NCBI GenBank assembly: GCA_018266255.1 | Contig: JAFEAT010000020.1 | Span: 310,001 to 374,000, forward strand | DNA length: 64,000 nucleotides | Direction of reading: 5' to 3' | Origin: Cyanobacteria bacterium SZAS-4 | Lineage (GTDB): Bacteria > Cyanobacteriota > Vampirovibrionia > Obscuribacterales > Obscuribacteraceae | Shown: positions 1 through 9,250 of the stretch, in pieces | Layout of the letters: each line of letters begins with the position of its first letter | Numbering within the stretch: the stretch's first letter is position 1 | Position numbers and translations under genes: made by a program | The notes under the pieces: model-generated | Databases searched by the model: none | The model's input: only the letters and a program-made list of their open reading frames with translations | What the model was told of the DNA's origin: nothing

Positions 1-735
1 TTGCAGCTGCCTAAATTTGAAAATGACATCGCTGACTTTGTTCGTCGAGTTTTGCCTGATATCAGTAGCAGTGGCGTGACATCTCTGCCACCTAAGGGTG
101 AGAATCTTGGTACATGTCCTCAATGCGAGAAAGGTGTCGTCATTGAAACACCCAAAGGCGCCGGCTGTCACCGCTGGAAGGAAGGTTGTACTTTCACGAT
201 CTGGCGCGAGTTTAACGGTAAAAAACTTACCGATACTGACATAAAAGATTTGATTGAAAAACGACAGACGAAAGTTATCAAAGGCTTTAAGAAAAAAGAT
301 GGCACCACCAAATATGACGCCAAATTGGTACTGAATGAAGAATTCAAGGTCCGTCTGGAGGGCACCGCTGGTGGTTCCAGCGAGGGCTTAGGCCTATGTC
401 CACAGTGCAAACAAGGAGCCGTTCGGCAGACTCCGAAGGGTGCTGGCTGTAGCCGTTGGCGCGACGGGTGCACATTCTCAATTTGGCGTGAAGTAAGTGG
501 AGTTGTACTCACCGACGAACAGATGAAACAGCTGGTGACCGCTAATAAGACTGACGTTATCAAAGGTTTCAAGAAGAAGTCTGGAACCGGAACATTTGAT
601 GCTCGTCTCTACATAAATGAAGAATTCAAAGCGAGATTTGAGTTCGACAACGGTCCTCGTGGTCCAGAACCGGCATCCGAAGGCGCAGTAGCAGTTGGGT
701 CAGTCGCACCAATCGAATCGGTCAAAGGTAATTAG
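1..735 (+). CDS. topB: DNA topoisomerase III-type protein, C-terminal zinc repeats (5' end outside window)
   Basis: The visible 244 residues hold two copies of the C-terminal repeat typical of topoisomerase III-like type IA enzymes, at about residues 36-108 and 126-205. Each has a CPxC pair, a GAGC(H/S)RW(K/R) segment, CTF(T/S)IWRE and a VIKGFKKK segment. These repeats help bind single-stranded DNA; the catalytic Toprim and Tyr domains would lie upstream of base 1. The TTG at base 1 is probably an internal codon, so the gene is cut by the window edge rather than truncated in the genome. It ends one base before the next start codon, suggesting co-transcription. A stand-alone zinc-repeat protein is possible but less likely. 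Confidence 0.72.
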   Translation: MQLPKFENDIADFVRRVLPDISSSGVTSLPPKGENLGTCPQCEKGVVIETPKGAGCHRWKEGCTFTIWREFNGKKLTDTDIKDLIEKRQTKVIKGFKKKDGTTKYDAKLVLNEEFKVRLEGTAGGSSEGLGLCPQCKQGAVRQTPKGAGCSRWRDGCTFSIWREVSGVVLTDEQMKQLVTANKTDVIKGFKKKSGTGTFDARLYINEEFKARFEFDNGPRGPEPASEGAVAVGSVAPIESVKGN

Positions 736-736
736 A

Positions 737-1351
737 ATGCGAAAAATAGTTTTTCTTTTGTCAGCCTCTTTTGTCTGGTCCAGTGCGATTGGCTTTGCTG
801 CAGAGCCGGCCAAGCCAAAAGTGGATCTCAATCAAAAAGCTTCCGATGCAGTTAAAGACATCGGCGACAACATGAACAAGGCTGGTTCAGCGATTAAGAA
901 GTCAGTCAACGACGCCGGGAAAAAGATCAACGACGCCGGAAAGAAGATCAACGAAGCCGAAAGCAAGGCGTCCAACAAAGCCGCGAATTCGAAAGACGCA
1001 AAATCTGGTGGTAGTAAGTCCGATGACGGGAAACCCGATGTCGGCGAGCGATTGCAGATTGACGCCAAGCATGCGTTGAAAAAAGTTGAAGCAGAAGCTG
1101 ATAAAGCGGAGCACGCCATCGTAACAACGGTCAAGGGCATGGGTAAGAAAGGCGCCACCAATGGTAGTGGCGGTAAATCAGGCACTAAAGCAAAGGGATC
1201 GTCGCTGGACCAGTCCATCAAAGATTTAGGCAAAAACGCTGAAAAAGCAGGCACTGCTATGGAAAACGGTGTCAAAAAACTCGGCAGCGACGCTAAGAAA
1301 GAAGTCGAAAAAGCAGATCAAGCGATCAAAAAGAAAGTCGACCATAAGTAG
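737..1351 (+). CDS. Secreted Ala/Lys-rich amphipathic helical protein
   Basis: A 204-residue protein with a clear Sec signal peptide (MRKIVFLL..., cleavage near IGFA-AEP). The mature part is almost wholly Ala, Lys, Asp, Gly and Ser, with heptad-like repeats such as DAGKKINDAGKKI near residues 55-75, SIKDLGKNAEKAGTAM and KKEVEKADQAIKKK near the C-terminus. This pattern resembles LEA-like or apolipoprotein-like amphipathic helices. The start is the ATG one base after the upstream stop; an upstream in-frame codon at 695 would lie inside the previous gene and lacks a signal sequence. No enzymatic motif is visible. A structural, envelope or stress-protective role is inference from composition. Confidence 0.72.
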   Translation: MRKIVFLLSASFVWSSAIGFAAEPAKPKVDLNQKASDAVKDIGDNMNKAGSAIKKSVNDAGKKINDAGKKINEAESKASNKAANSKDAKSGGSKSDDGKPDVGERLQIDAKHALKKVEAEADKAEHAIVTTVKGMGKKGATNGSGGKSGTKAKGSSLDQSIKDLGKNAEKAGTAMENGVKKLGSDAKKEVEKADQAIKKKVDHK

Positions 1352-1360
1352 TCACTACTT
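1346..1360. other. Hairpin across two convergent stop codons
   Basis: AAGTAGT and ACTACTT flank a single C and can form a short stem. It contains the stop of the secreted helical protein and abuts the stop of DAHP synthase on the other strand. There is no T-run, so it is a weak terminator candidate at best. Confidence 0.3.
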
Positions 1361-2410
1361 CGCGCGTCGTTTCCTTACAGCATCCGCTAACGTCTCAGCC
1401 ACTTGCACGCTGTCATCCCAGCCGATGCATCCGTCCGTAATGCTCTGTCCGTAAGTGAGCGTCTTACCTGGCTCCAAATCCTGCCTGCCCGCGACAAGAT
1501 TACTTTCCACCATAACACCCATAATTCGTCTATCGCCGTCGGCGATTTGCCCTGCGATGTCGGCCGACACCGAGATCTGGTTTTCTGCTTTTTTACTGCT
1601 GTTCGCGTGACTCGCGTCGATCATCAGTATCTCAGGCAAGCCTGCAGCCTTGATCTCGGAGCATGCGGCGTTAACGCTAGCGCGGTCGAAGTTGGGCGTT
1701 ACCCCACCTCTCAGTATGATGTGACAGTCGTCGTTACCGTTGGTAGAAACGATTGCCGAGTGTCCACCCTTGGTGACACCGAGGAAATGATGCGGATGGG
1801 CAGCGGCTTTGATTGCATCAATGGCAATTTTGATGTTGCCATCGGTGCCGTTTTTGAATCCGACAGGACACGAAATTCCGGATGCTAACTCTCGGTGCGT
1901 TTGAGATTCGGTAGTGCGCGCTCCGATTGCTCCCCAGCTGACAAGGTCGGAAATGTACTGTGGACTGATCATATCAAGGTATTCACAGGCTGCCGGCAAA
2001 CCAAGTTCATTGATCGTCAAAAGCAACTCACGAGATAGTCGTAAGCCTTTCGTGATTTGAAAACTGCCATCCAGATCGGGATCGTTAATTAATCCCTTCC
2101 AACCGACCGTCGTGCGCGGCTTCTCGAAATAGACGCGCATAATTATTTCCAGGTCAGCAGAAAGTCGCTCGCGGATTGCGTTTAATCTACCGGCATACTC
2201 TTTTGCTGCCTCAGTGTCGTGAATGGAACATGGACCGATGATCAGCAACAGACGGTCGTCCTGCCCGCGTAAGATTTCCTGAATTGCTTTGCGTGCACCA
2301 AATGTGGTTGCAGAGGCTTTCGCAGTCAAAGGGAATTCGCGTGAAAGATGTGCTGGGGGAGAAAGTTCCTTGATCCCCTTGATTCTGAGATCGTCTGTAT
2401 TGTGAGTCAT
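1355..2410 (-). CDS. aroG: 3-deoxy-7-phosphoheptulonate (DAHP) synthase, class I AroG-type
   Basis: A 351-residue cytosolic enzyme that condenses phosphoenolpyruvate and erythrose-4-phosphate in the first step of the shikimate pathway. It matches the full length of the AroF/G/H family (about 350). Family signatures visible include LLIIGPCSIHD, MRVYFEKPRTT(V)GWKG, GARTTESQTHRE (PEP binding), GFKNGTDG, and DASHANSSKK with metal and substrate ligands near the C-terminus. The start at 2410 is preceded by GGAG seven bases upstream (GGAGAACTGGATG); an upstream in-frame start at 2455 adds residues outside the family. The gene is monocistronic and convergent with the upstream secreted protein. Which aromatic amino acid inhibits it cannot be read from sequence. 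Confidence 0.95.
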   Translation of the reverse strand: MTHNTDDLRIKGIKELSPPAHLSREFPLTAKASATTFGARKAIQEILRGQDDRLLLIIGPCSIHDTEAAKEYAGRLNAIRERLSADLEIIMRVYFEKPRTTVGWKGLINDPDLDGSFQITKGLRLSRELLLTINELGLPAACEYLDMISPQYISDLVSWGAIGARTTESQTHRELASGISCPVGFKNGTDGNIKIAIDAIKAAAHPHHFLGVTKGGHSAIVSTNGNDDCHIILRGGVTPNFDRASVNAACSEIKAAGLPEILMIDASHANSSKKAENQISVSADIAGQIADGDRRIMGVMVESNLVAGRQDLEPGKTLTYGQSITDGCIGWDDSVQVAETLADAVRKRRAK

Positions 2411-2656
2411 CCAGTTCTCCGATTGCGCCCGTCGGGTTGCAGTCAAGCACCTCACCCGAAATTTCCAAGCCTAAAGCCCTCATAGCTCAATGGTACTGGA
2501 TTGCACGCGAAAATTTTCGAAACGATTCAGAATCGACCGGTTCTGCACCAAATGCAGTATCACAAATGTAACTGAAAGGCTTCAAAGAGCCTACTCTTGC
2601 CCGATTTTATGGTTGTTTGCGAACTTTACAGTCTACTTAAAACAGCCTACACGCTT

Positions 2657-2662
2657 TATAAT
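2657..2662 (+). promoter_or_regulatory. -10 element upstream of the Ser/Thr kinase
   Basis: A perfect TATAAT lies about 45 bp before the kinase start at 2707. No good -35 hexamer is seen at 17 bp. The 2411-2706 interval otherwise holds the divergent leader of DAHP synthase and no gene. Confidence 0.5.
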
Positions 2663-2706
2663 GACAGAATTACTAGCCCATCTTCGAAATTGCTACGAGG
2701 CACTTC

Positions 2707-4617
2707 ATGCCACTGAACGACTCGTTTAACCGCAAAAGTGGACCCGCTAAGATAGCAAAACTGTCGGCCGTGCCAACAACAGACGATCTCGTTTTTAGCC
2801 TGGCCAACGCGCTCAAGACTCCTCGCAAGTCCGTTTATCTGGCATGGCAAGTAAACGATGATAAGCGAATGCTCGCCATTACGTGCGGTATGGATCCTTA
2901 CAGCAACGACGCACGTTGGGTTTTGCGTGACGGGCATGAGTTTGATTCACCAATCATTTGGTCTCATGACAGCGCCGATGCTCTCGTCATCCACACACTT
3001 GTTTCCGATAGCGTCAATCAGGCGGGACCGGCAGCCGAAATCCCCGAGTTCTTGAGACCCAGCGCGGCACAGGGGGATGAGGATCAGACAGCTGGGGATG
3101 CGGTCAAGGCAACGACTGATAAAGATTATTCCACCGAAGCGCCTGGTTCGGTGTTCGACAACCGATACGAGATCATCGATGAAGTCGGCAAAGGCGCAAC
3201 CAGCACGGTGTACAGGGCTCGGCAAGTTCAGATCGGACGCATCGTTGCCCTCAAACTTATGCATCCGCACTTGCTCACAGATGAAATAAACAAGAAGCGT
3301 TTTGAGCAAGAGGCGAAGGCTACCGCCGCCCTAACTCATCCGAATTTGGTACTCGTTCAAGATTTTGGATTGAGTCCGCTTGGAAGACCGTTTATTGTCA
3401 TGGATTTCGTCGACGGTCCTAGTTTGGACACGATTTTCACTAAGCAAGGCAGTCTGACTAGCCAACAGTTTGTAGACGTCTTCACGCAGTGCTGTCGGGG
3501 ACTGGCTCATGCTCATAAAAGAGGCGTGATTCATCGCGATATCAAGCCAAGCAACATCCGACTATACAAAGACGAGCACAACGCTGTCACGGCAAAGATT
3601 CTGGACTTTGGTATCGCCAAACTCTTCACACAAGACGAAGAATCATTGAAGATGACTGAAACGGGCGCCGTTATGGGCAGTCCAGCCTTCATGAGCCCAG
3701 AGCAAAGCCGCGCGGAAAAGGTGGACCACCGAACCGATATTTATTCCCTTGGCGTGGTCATGTATCAAGCAGTCACGGGCGTTTTGCCTTTCAAAGGGAA
3801 AGATATTTTCGAGACTTTGTACAAACACATTTACGAGCCTGCGCCGACGTTCGCATCTCTCGGTCTGAACTATCACATACCGGATGCGGTGGAAACTCTA
3901 GTTCGCAAAACATTGGAAAAAGACCCCGCACACCGCTATCAGACAATGGAGGAATTGCAGCAAGATCTTGGTTGCCTATTAGTCCCGTCGAAAGCGAATT
4001 CAGTTTCTAATGCAATTAACGAACTTGCCCTTGGCCAATCGTCGGTCGCGAGCTCTAAACCAGCTTGGAGTCCAATGCCTACGACATCCTCGACGCCGAA
4101 TCAGACTCCGTCTGCATCGTCTCAGCTTGCATCGATAGCGCCGGATCAGAATACACCTGCATTGCCAAGTTTTAACTCGCAGCCAGCTGGACAGGCGCCG
4201 TATTCGCAAGGAGTTCCGCCATTTGCAGTCCCGCAGCAGTCTGCTTACGCAGCGCCGACTTTGCCGACAGCGCCGACAGCACCTCTTGTACCGACAACAT
4301 CTCCTGCACCAGCCCCAGCTGCGCCGCCGATCCCAACAACTGAAATCGATTTGCTCAAAGCAGCAAAAGTGATTACAGATGCTGACATCGCTAAGGCGCA
4401 GGAAATCACAGCTCGCCTGGGCGGCCAGGTCTCGGCCATGCTCATTGCTGATGGCAAAGTGGATCGCTCCTTGCTGGAAGTGGCAAAGCGTTGCACCACA
4501 TTGATCAACGCTGCTATTCTCGATCTTGGACGCGCAGTAATTTTGCTGAACTACTCTCAACGCTCACGCTTGGACTTTGATAAAGCAGTAGAAGAACTCG
4601 GATGGAATCTCAGTTGA
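2707..4617 (+). CDS. Soluble Hanks-type Ser/Thr protein kinase with novel N- and C-terminal domains
   Basis: 636 residues. A 110-residue N-terminal domain of unknown function is followed by a complete kinase domain at about 153-425: glycine loop GKGATSTVYRA (161-171), catalytic Lys183 in ALK, HRD at 276-278, DFG at 300-302 and GSPAFMSPEQ in the activation segment. A Pro/Ala/Ser/Thr-rich linker (about 430-545) leads to a conserved-looking helical C-terminal domain (about 550-636). No membrane span is visible, unlike the four kinases at 24-33 kb, so it is probably cytosolic. The N-terminal domain resembles that of the PATAN protein at 9251-11530. The next gene starts 24 bp downstream, so the two probably form an operon. 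Confidence 0.9.
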   Translation: MPLNDSFNRKSGPAKIAKLSAVPTTDDLVFSLANALKTPRKSVYLAWQVNDDKRMLAITCGMDPYSNDARWVLRDGHEFDSPIIWSHDSADALVIHTLVSDSVNQAGPAAEIPEFLRPSAAQGDEDQTAGDAVKATTDKDYSTEAPGSVFDNRYEIIDEVGKGATSTVYRARQVQIGRIVALKLMHPHLLTDEINKKRFEQEAKATAALTHPNLVLVQDFGLSPLGRPFIVMDFVDGPSLDTIFTKQGSLTSQQFVDVFTQCCRGLAHAHKRGVIHRDIKPSNIRLYKDEHNAVTAKILDFGIAKLFTQDEESLKMTETGAVMGSPAFMSPEQSRAEKVDHRTDIYSLGVVMYQAVTGVLPFKGKDIFETLYKHIYEPAPTFASLGLNYHIPDAVETLVRKTLEKDPAHRYQTMEELQQDLGCLLVPSKANSVSNAINELALGQSSVASSKPAWSPMPTTSSTPNQTPSASSQLASIAPDQNTPALPSFNSQPAGQAPYSQGVPPFAVPQQSAYAAPTLPTAPTAPLVPTTSPAPAPAAPPIPTTEIDLLKAAKVITDADIAKAQEITARLGGQVSAMLIADGKVDRSLLEVAKRCTTLINAAILDLGRAVILLNYSQRSRLDFDKAVEELGWNLS

Positions 4618-4641
4618 TGCTCCAATTGCCCCGGTAATTGC

Positions 4642-6513
4642 ATGACGCTAGAACCCACAAAAAGTACCGACGAACTCATGCAAGAAGCGCATGCGTTGGT
4701 AGCCGGTGGAAAGCTGAAGGAAGCGGAGCAGCTGCTGCTGGATGTGATTAAACGAGGCGATAAGAAAAGCAATCTGGAGTGTTTCGACGCGCTCAGTCTC
4801 TTTGCTCAAAGTAGAGGTGATCTTGATGAATCTATTCGGTTTGCCTTAAGAACTTTAGCCACTAATAAAGAATTGTACGGAGACGAGAGTTCGCAGGCAG
4901 TATCGAGTATGGTGCGGCTGGCAGAACTTTATGAAAGCGCCGGAAGAGATGAAGAAGCGAACGACTTGCTTTACCGCGCCAAAATTATCAACGATAAATT
5001 GGTCTTCGGAGAGCCAGCGCCCGAGCCTGAAGTTGGCAGCGCAGAGCAGGCCGAACAGTTTCGCTCCACACTGAAATATTATGCCGAGCAAAAGGTTGAC
5101 GATATTCAGACGGGTTCCGCAATTGAAGAAGACTTTGAGAAAGATCTCGATGATAAGAATTTCGTTTTCGCAGAAGACGAACCGCGCCAGGAAAAATCAG
5201 GATGGTTGATGGATGCCATTCAGAAGTCGCAAACCAAATCAACTGAGGAAACGCCGCCACAGCCAAATTCCACAAAACGCCATGCCAAGACCGAGATTAC
5301 TGGGGCGCACAGATTTCGCGCGGAAGATCCAAAAGAAAACCATCGTTACACAAGTCGCAGCGGAACTGACAGTCATGATCAGAGCGAAAGCAGAACCAAT
5401 GTCTCTGCTGTCAGGAAAGATCTTTTGAACACAGGCAGTCATCTGCAGGCATTCGCTCACGGCAAAGATGAAATCGCACGCACCCTGGATTTAAGCAATA
5501 TTAGCTGGTCTCTAAAAGAATTCGTCAAGAAGAGATCTAATATCGTCGCAGTCGGCATCGGCGCTTGTGTGTTTTTTGTCTTGCTTTTAGTTGGCGCATA
5601 TTTTATGCCTCGTAAATTGACACCACTTGATGCATACGTTGCCATGCCACATGTCTACAAGTCGATGAATGGCGATATCAGAATCGACCTGGTGCGTGAG
5701 GATGCCATGCAGCTTCAGCAAGGTGACACCGCAATGACTGTTGCGACCAGTTACGTGGTTGATTGGAGAAGCCATTTAGAAGTGCTTGTTCGCTCGTTCT
5801 TCGAGAAGCATTTCTGGCTGAAGAAGACTGATGGCTTACTCGCTGCTGATGATGGCACGTTGTTTTACACGCCGAACAATCCGGAATTGTTGATTGGCGA
5901 TCAAATGCAAAACATCGCGCAGGATGCAAATGCGTATTTCTTGGAACACTCGCACTATCCACCTGAACCCTTGCTCACAGGTTATCGAAACATCTTCACT
6001 CGCGCTTCCGCAAAGCCGTCGCTCAGGCGTTTGGAATTCCTCGGACCTGACGCTGCAGATGTCTTACGGCAAGTGAACACTTGGAAAGAAGATCTGGCAA
6101 ATCCGAAAGAGAAACCACGGCCCGGAGTGATGGAATGTTTTGAGCTTATGGTTTCCTATCCCAAAGGAAAAGTGGAACTGTTCGCGGTTCGCACCTGTAA
6201 GCCTGACCAGAAGCCACAACTGCTCATCTCGACTAATGGTCAGTTCTCTGAAAATAGAACTGCTCCACTAATTCGAGAGGGAATGCAAATAAGACCGAGG
6301 CGGGTTTGGATCGAGGTTCAAGAAACAAACCCCGTAGATGCATTTTGCTTGCATCATGCTAGTCTCATTTTTTCTTTGTTTGTTTCCGTACTCGTTTCGT
6401 CGTCGTATGCTTTTCTTAGTCTCCACGGCACTTTGCGCCGAGTACGATTTAGAATTTTGTTTTGCAGTCTGCTCATGGTCGCAGTCTACGCTGCCGGGAC
6501 AGTTCTCCCATAA
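4642..6513 (+). CDS. TPR membrane protein co-transcribed with the Ser/Thr kinase
   Basis: 623 residues. The N-terminal third (about 10-130) is a TPR-like helical region with alternating Ala, Leu and Glu (for example the segment around AEQLLLDVIKRGDKK). A charged, Ser/Glu/Lys-rich linker follows, then a transmembrane helix near residues 303-324 and two more hydrophobic helices at the extreme C-terminus (about 570-620). The region between the spans has no recognised domain. The polar linker is rich in Ser/Thr and could be a substrate of the kinase encoded 24 bp upstream; that is inference from operon arrangement only. The start is the ATG at 4642; no strong Shine-Dalgarno is seen, suggesting translational coupling. 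Confidence 0.8.
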   Translation: MTLEPTKSTDELMQEAHALVAGGKLKEAEQLLLDVIKRGDKKSNLECFDALSLFAQSRGDLDESIRFALRTLATNKELYGDESSQAVSSMVRLAELYESAGRDEEANDLLYRAKIINDKLVFGEPAPEPEVGSAEQAEQFRSTLKYYAEQKVDDIQTGSAIEEDFEKDLDDKNFVFAEDEPRQEKSGWLMDAIQKSQTKSTEETPPQPNSTKRHAKTEITGAHRFRAEDPKENHRYTSRSGTDSHDQSESRTNVSAVRKDLLNTGSHLQAFAHGKDEIARTLDLSNISWSLKEFVKKRSNIVAVGIGACVFFVLLLVGAYFMPRKLTPLDAYVAMPHVYKSMNGDIRIDLVREDAMQLQQGDTAMTVATSYVVDWRSHLEVLVRSFFEKHFWLKKTDGLLAADDGTLFYTPNNPELLIGDQMQNIAQDANAYFLEHSHYPPEPLLTGYRNIFTRASAKPSLRRLEFLGPDAADVLRQVNTWKEDLANPKEKPRPGVMECFELMVSYPKGKVELFAVRTCKPDQKPQLLISTNGQFSENRTAPLIREGMQIRPRRVWIEVQETNPVDAFCLHHASLIFSLFVSVLVSSSYAFLSLHGTLRRVRFRILFCSLLMVAVYAAGTVLP

Positions 6514-6562
6514 TGGACAATTCTGATACAGCCGTTCCGACCTGTAAACAATTTGCTAAACA

Positions 6563-7348
6563 CTATTTGTCCGGACGCTCTTCCAAAAGCTCGTTAGTAA
6601 CTTTCAAGTCGTACTTAAATGCGTACGACGAGATTCGCAAAAAGCCTTTATACGGATTGTTGAAAAGAGCAACGAGCAAGACATTGAGCGACAGAGCGAG
6701 CGCGACCAGGGCAGTCATTAAGATTTGCGCCTTAGCGTCCTCTACTTCAAATAGATAAGTGAATAGAACTGTGAGCGCACCGCCTGCAATCAAAACACCC
6801 CAGAGCACATTGGGCAGGCCCGAGTGCGTGACCTGCAAACGGTATCGGCGCCCATCGGCGAGGGCTTGAATATTGTCAAGATATTTTTCGTAGCACTGCT
6901 GTTCTTTGTTGGTTCGAGGCTCAAAGTCCAGAGTCGTCCAAAAAATATTGCGAAAGGAATGAGTGGCTATTTGCTGAAAGTTGCCTTCTTCACTGACCGA
7001 GTCCCATTCTTTGTCAATCAGTGTACGCAGATACTCTTGCAAGTTATCGTGCAGCTTTTTCCTCACGGGCAGAGGAAACGCGTAGGCCAAATGAAACATA
7101 TCAAGGCACGAATCTGCTTCTTGACGTGACATTGCGATGGCCTGATCGAATTTGCTCTGCGTTTCAACAACGATTAGACCCAGCAAGACTGAATAGAGGG
7201 TGCCGACAATGGAAAGCAAGTACCCGGCAACCTCATGATGTTTCCTGAGATTGCCGGCGGTCATTCGTTTTCGGACAAGCAGAACGCCAAGACTCGAAAA
7301 AAGAACCGATCCGCCCACTACGCAAATGCCAAATACCCAAGCGTCCAT
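6563..7348 (-). CDS. DUF4239 (bestrophin-like) membrane protein
   Basis: 261 residues with two N-terminal hydrophobic helices (about 4-25 and 40-60) and two C-terminal ones (about 180-200 and 208-230). The pattern HHEVAGYLLSIVGTLYSVLLG in the second helix and the soluble middle segment with conserved Arg/Glu match my memory of the DUF4239 family, which is described as bestrophin-like; its function is unestablished. The start at 7348 begins just before the first span; an in-frame codon at 7429 would add a charged, unfamily-like leader. A TATAAT for this strand sits at 7379-7384, about 30 bp upstream. Convergent with the TPR membrane gene. Confidence 0.8.
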   Translation of the reverse strand: MDAWVFGICVVGGSVLFSSLGVLLVRKRMTAGNLRKHHEVAGYLLSIVGTLYSVLLGLIVVETQSKFDQAIAMSRQEADSCLDMFHLAYAFPLPVRKKLHDNLQEYLRTLIDKEWDSVSEEGNFQQIATHSFRNIFWTTLDFEPRTNKEQQCYEKYLDNIQALADGRRYRLQVTHSGLPNVLWGVLIAGGALTVLFTYLFEVEDAKAQILMTALVALALSLNVLLVALFNNPYKGFLRISSYAFKYDLKVTNELLEERPDK

Positions 7349-7378
7349 AATAAGCACCCACAAGGTCTCAGACGCCTC

Positions 7379-7384
7379 ATTATA
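7379..7384 (-). promoter_or_regulatory. -10 element of the DUF4239 gene
   Basis: TATAAT on the minus strand (ATTATA as printed), about 30 bp before the start at 7348. It supports the shorter start, because the longer one at 7429 would lie upstream of the promoter. No matching -35 was found. Confidence 0.5.
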
Positions 7385-7592
7385 TTTTAAATTGCGCCAC
7401 CGCGACCGGTGCGAGATGGTGCTGAGCACAAGGCTTGCGAAGTCTTTGGCTTATTTCATGCCGTACATGACATATATTCCAATGTCCCGAAAGCAGATAG
7501 AGCGCCTTCTAACAGCAATTGACGCCCGCTTTCCTTCTTTTGGCGCCTGACTTGGTAAACTATAGGTCATACTGTTCGGTTAGGGAATTTGG

Positions 7593-9248
7593 ATGGAAGC
7601 CTGGCAGCAAGCATTTGCTCAAATGAAAGATCAATTTATGGTCAAGTCGATGCAACGACTCGAGCAAATTGACACGTTGATTGGCGCACTCGATCAAATT
7701 CCGTCCGACCTGGATGTGATGCGTCAGGTGATGCGACACTTCCATTGGCTGGCTGGCTCAGGCGGCACATACGACATGCCGACAATTACCGATGTTGGTG
7801 GATATGGTGAAAAGTTTTGCGATGACATCATCAACAGCAAAGCTATTTTTCAAGACGACGATCGCAAGCATTTGAGGATGCTTGTCGAATCTGCTCGCGT
7901 TATTTTGCTTGGACAAAACGTAGATAAGCCGGAGCTTCCGCCGCTCAACGACACGATCATGACGCCAATCGAGTTGGACGTTATTGTCATCGAAGACGAC
8001 GAAAGCAGTAGCCGCAATATGACAAATCTCTTGGAACACGAGGGACTGCTTGTTCGCGATCACCGCTCCATCTTTGCCGCACAGAGGGCCATTAGAGAGC
8101 GCATACCGAAAGGGCTGATCATCGGACTCAAGGTGATCGATAACACTGTTTACGAAACGATTGAAAAGTTGCGTGGTACCACCGAAGGTTCTGAGACGGT
8201 CGTTGTGCTGGTTGAAAAATACAAGGGACTGGCAGATCGCACTCGCGCCGCATTCTCCGGTGTCGATAAGATCATCAGCACAGAAGTTTCCTGGCCTGAC
8301 ATGATCAATCATTTTAGACGCGTGATTGACTCGAAACGACCAGTGCCCTACAGAGTTTTGTCTGTGGAAGATGACCCGGATCAATCCGCTTATATTCGAG
8401 CTGTTTTGCAATCGATCGGTTGCACCGTCGAATCGATCATGGATCCAAAGGAGTTTGCAGCAAAGCTAGAACCTTTCAATCCAGACCTGCTCTTGTTAGA
8501 CATCATGCTTGGCGAAATGACAGGCTTTGATCTGGCGAAATATGTTCGCAAAACTAAAACGTTCGCCAAGGTTCCGATCATTTTCCTTTCAACGCAAACG
8601 CATATTGAATCCAAAATCCATGCTCACAAGCTGGGCGCCGAAGAATTCCTGCCCAAGCCGGTTTCGAGAGAACGTCTTGGTGCTGCGGTGGCAACAAAAG
8701 CCGAGCGTTCACGACGAAAGAAATTGGAGAAGTTGCGAGACAGTCTTACCGAAATTCCAACTTTTTCTCAATGGATGCAGCAGATGGTTGTGCTTCCAAC
8801 TAAGGACGAACGCGGCGTTGACCGTAAATTGGTTATGTTCATCCTCGACATCGATGACTTTAGCCGCGTCAACGAGGGGATTGGTTTTGCGGCCGGAGAC
8901 ATGCTGATCGTCTCACTTGCATCTCTTCTGAAAAGTAGATTGCGGAATGCCGTAATCGGCAGACATGGTCCAGATTCAGTCGTTGTTGTGATTGAAGAAT
9001 TGTCTGAGAAAGAGACGGTTCAGCTGGTCAAAATGCTTTTGGACAAGTTCTCCAGTATCGAACATCGATCGGAAAGCGGTGTAGGATTTTACGCCACCTG
9101 CAGCGCAGGTGTCGTGCCGATGCCGCATCAAAACTACAGTGTGCAAGGTTGGCTAGCGGCAACTCAGATTCTGCTGGCGAAGGCGAAAGAATTGGGACGC
9201 TCGTCGATTGCCAGTCCAACGGGCGCAAATCAAGCCGCCAACATGTAG
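7593..9248 (+). CDS. HPt-REC-REC-degenerate GGDEF signalling protein
   Basis: 551 residues in four parts. Residues 1-110 look like an HPt domain: the HFHWLAGSGGTYDMP segment carries His51 at the expected phosphotransfer site. Residues 128-245 are a receiver-like domain whose phosphoacceptor Asp appears replaced (segment GLIIGLKVID). Residues 253-370 are an intact receiver with acidic pair E259-D260, phosphoacceptor Asp303 (LLLLDIM) and Lys355 (LPKP). Residues 395-545 resemble GGDEF, but the signature is replaced by RHGPDS, so diguanylate cyclase activity is unlikely. It may act as a phosphorelay node or nucleotide sensor. Its stop lies two bases from the stop of the convergent PATAN gene. Confidence 0.85.
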   Translation: MEAWQQAFAQMKDQFMVKSMQRLEQIDTLIGALDQIPSDLDVMRQVMRHFHWLAGSGGTYDMPTITDVGGYGEKFCDDIINSKAIFQDDDRKHLRMLVESARVILLGQNVDKPELPPLNDTIMTPIELDVIVIEDDESSSRNMTNLLEHEGLLVRDHRSIFAAQRAIRERIPKGLIIGLKVIDNTVYETIEKLRGTTEGSETVVVLVEKYKGLADRTRAAFSGVDKIISTEVSWPDMINHFRRVIDSKRPVPYRVLSVEDDPDQSAYIRAVLQSIGCTVESIMDPKEFAAKLEPFNPDLLLLDIMLGEMTGFDLAKYVRKTKTFAKVPIIFLSTQTHIESKIHAHKLGAEEFLPKPVSRERLGAAVATKAERSRRKKLEKLRDSLTEIPTFSQWMQQMVVLPTKDERGVDRKLVMFILDIDDFSRVNEGIGFAAGDMLIVSLASLLKSRLRNAVIGRHGPDSVVVVIEELSEKETVQLVKMLLDKFSSIEHRSESGVGFYATCSAGVVPMPHQNYSVQGWLAATQILLAKAKELGRSSIASPTGANQAANM

Positions 9249-9250
9249 TC

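Noticed and set aside
2470..2560. tRNA-like D-arm sequence (TAGCTCAATGGTA) upstream of the Ser/Thr kinase
   Set aside because: No matching GAGC for the D-stem, no anticodon stem-loop and no acceptor 3' strand could be folded; at most a chance match or tRNA remnant.
4000..4560. 186-codon Arg/Cys-rich open frame antisense to the kinase linker
   Set aside because: Composition is the reverse complement of the Pro/Ala/Thr linker; no start signal.
7758..8411. 217-codon open frame antisense to the HPt-REC gene
   Set aside because: Overlaps fully with a gene having clear conserved domains; no recognisable features.
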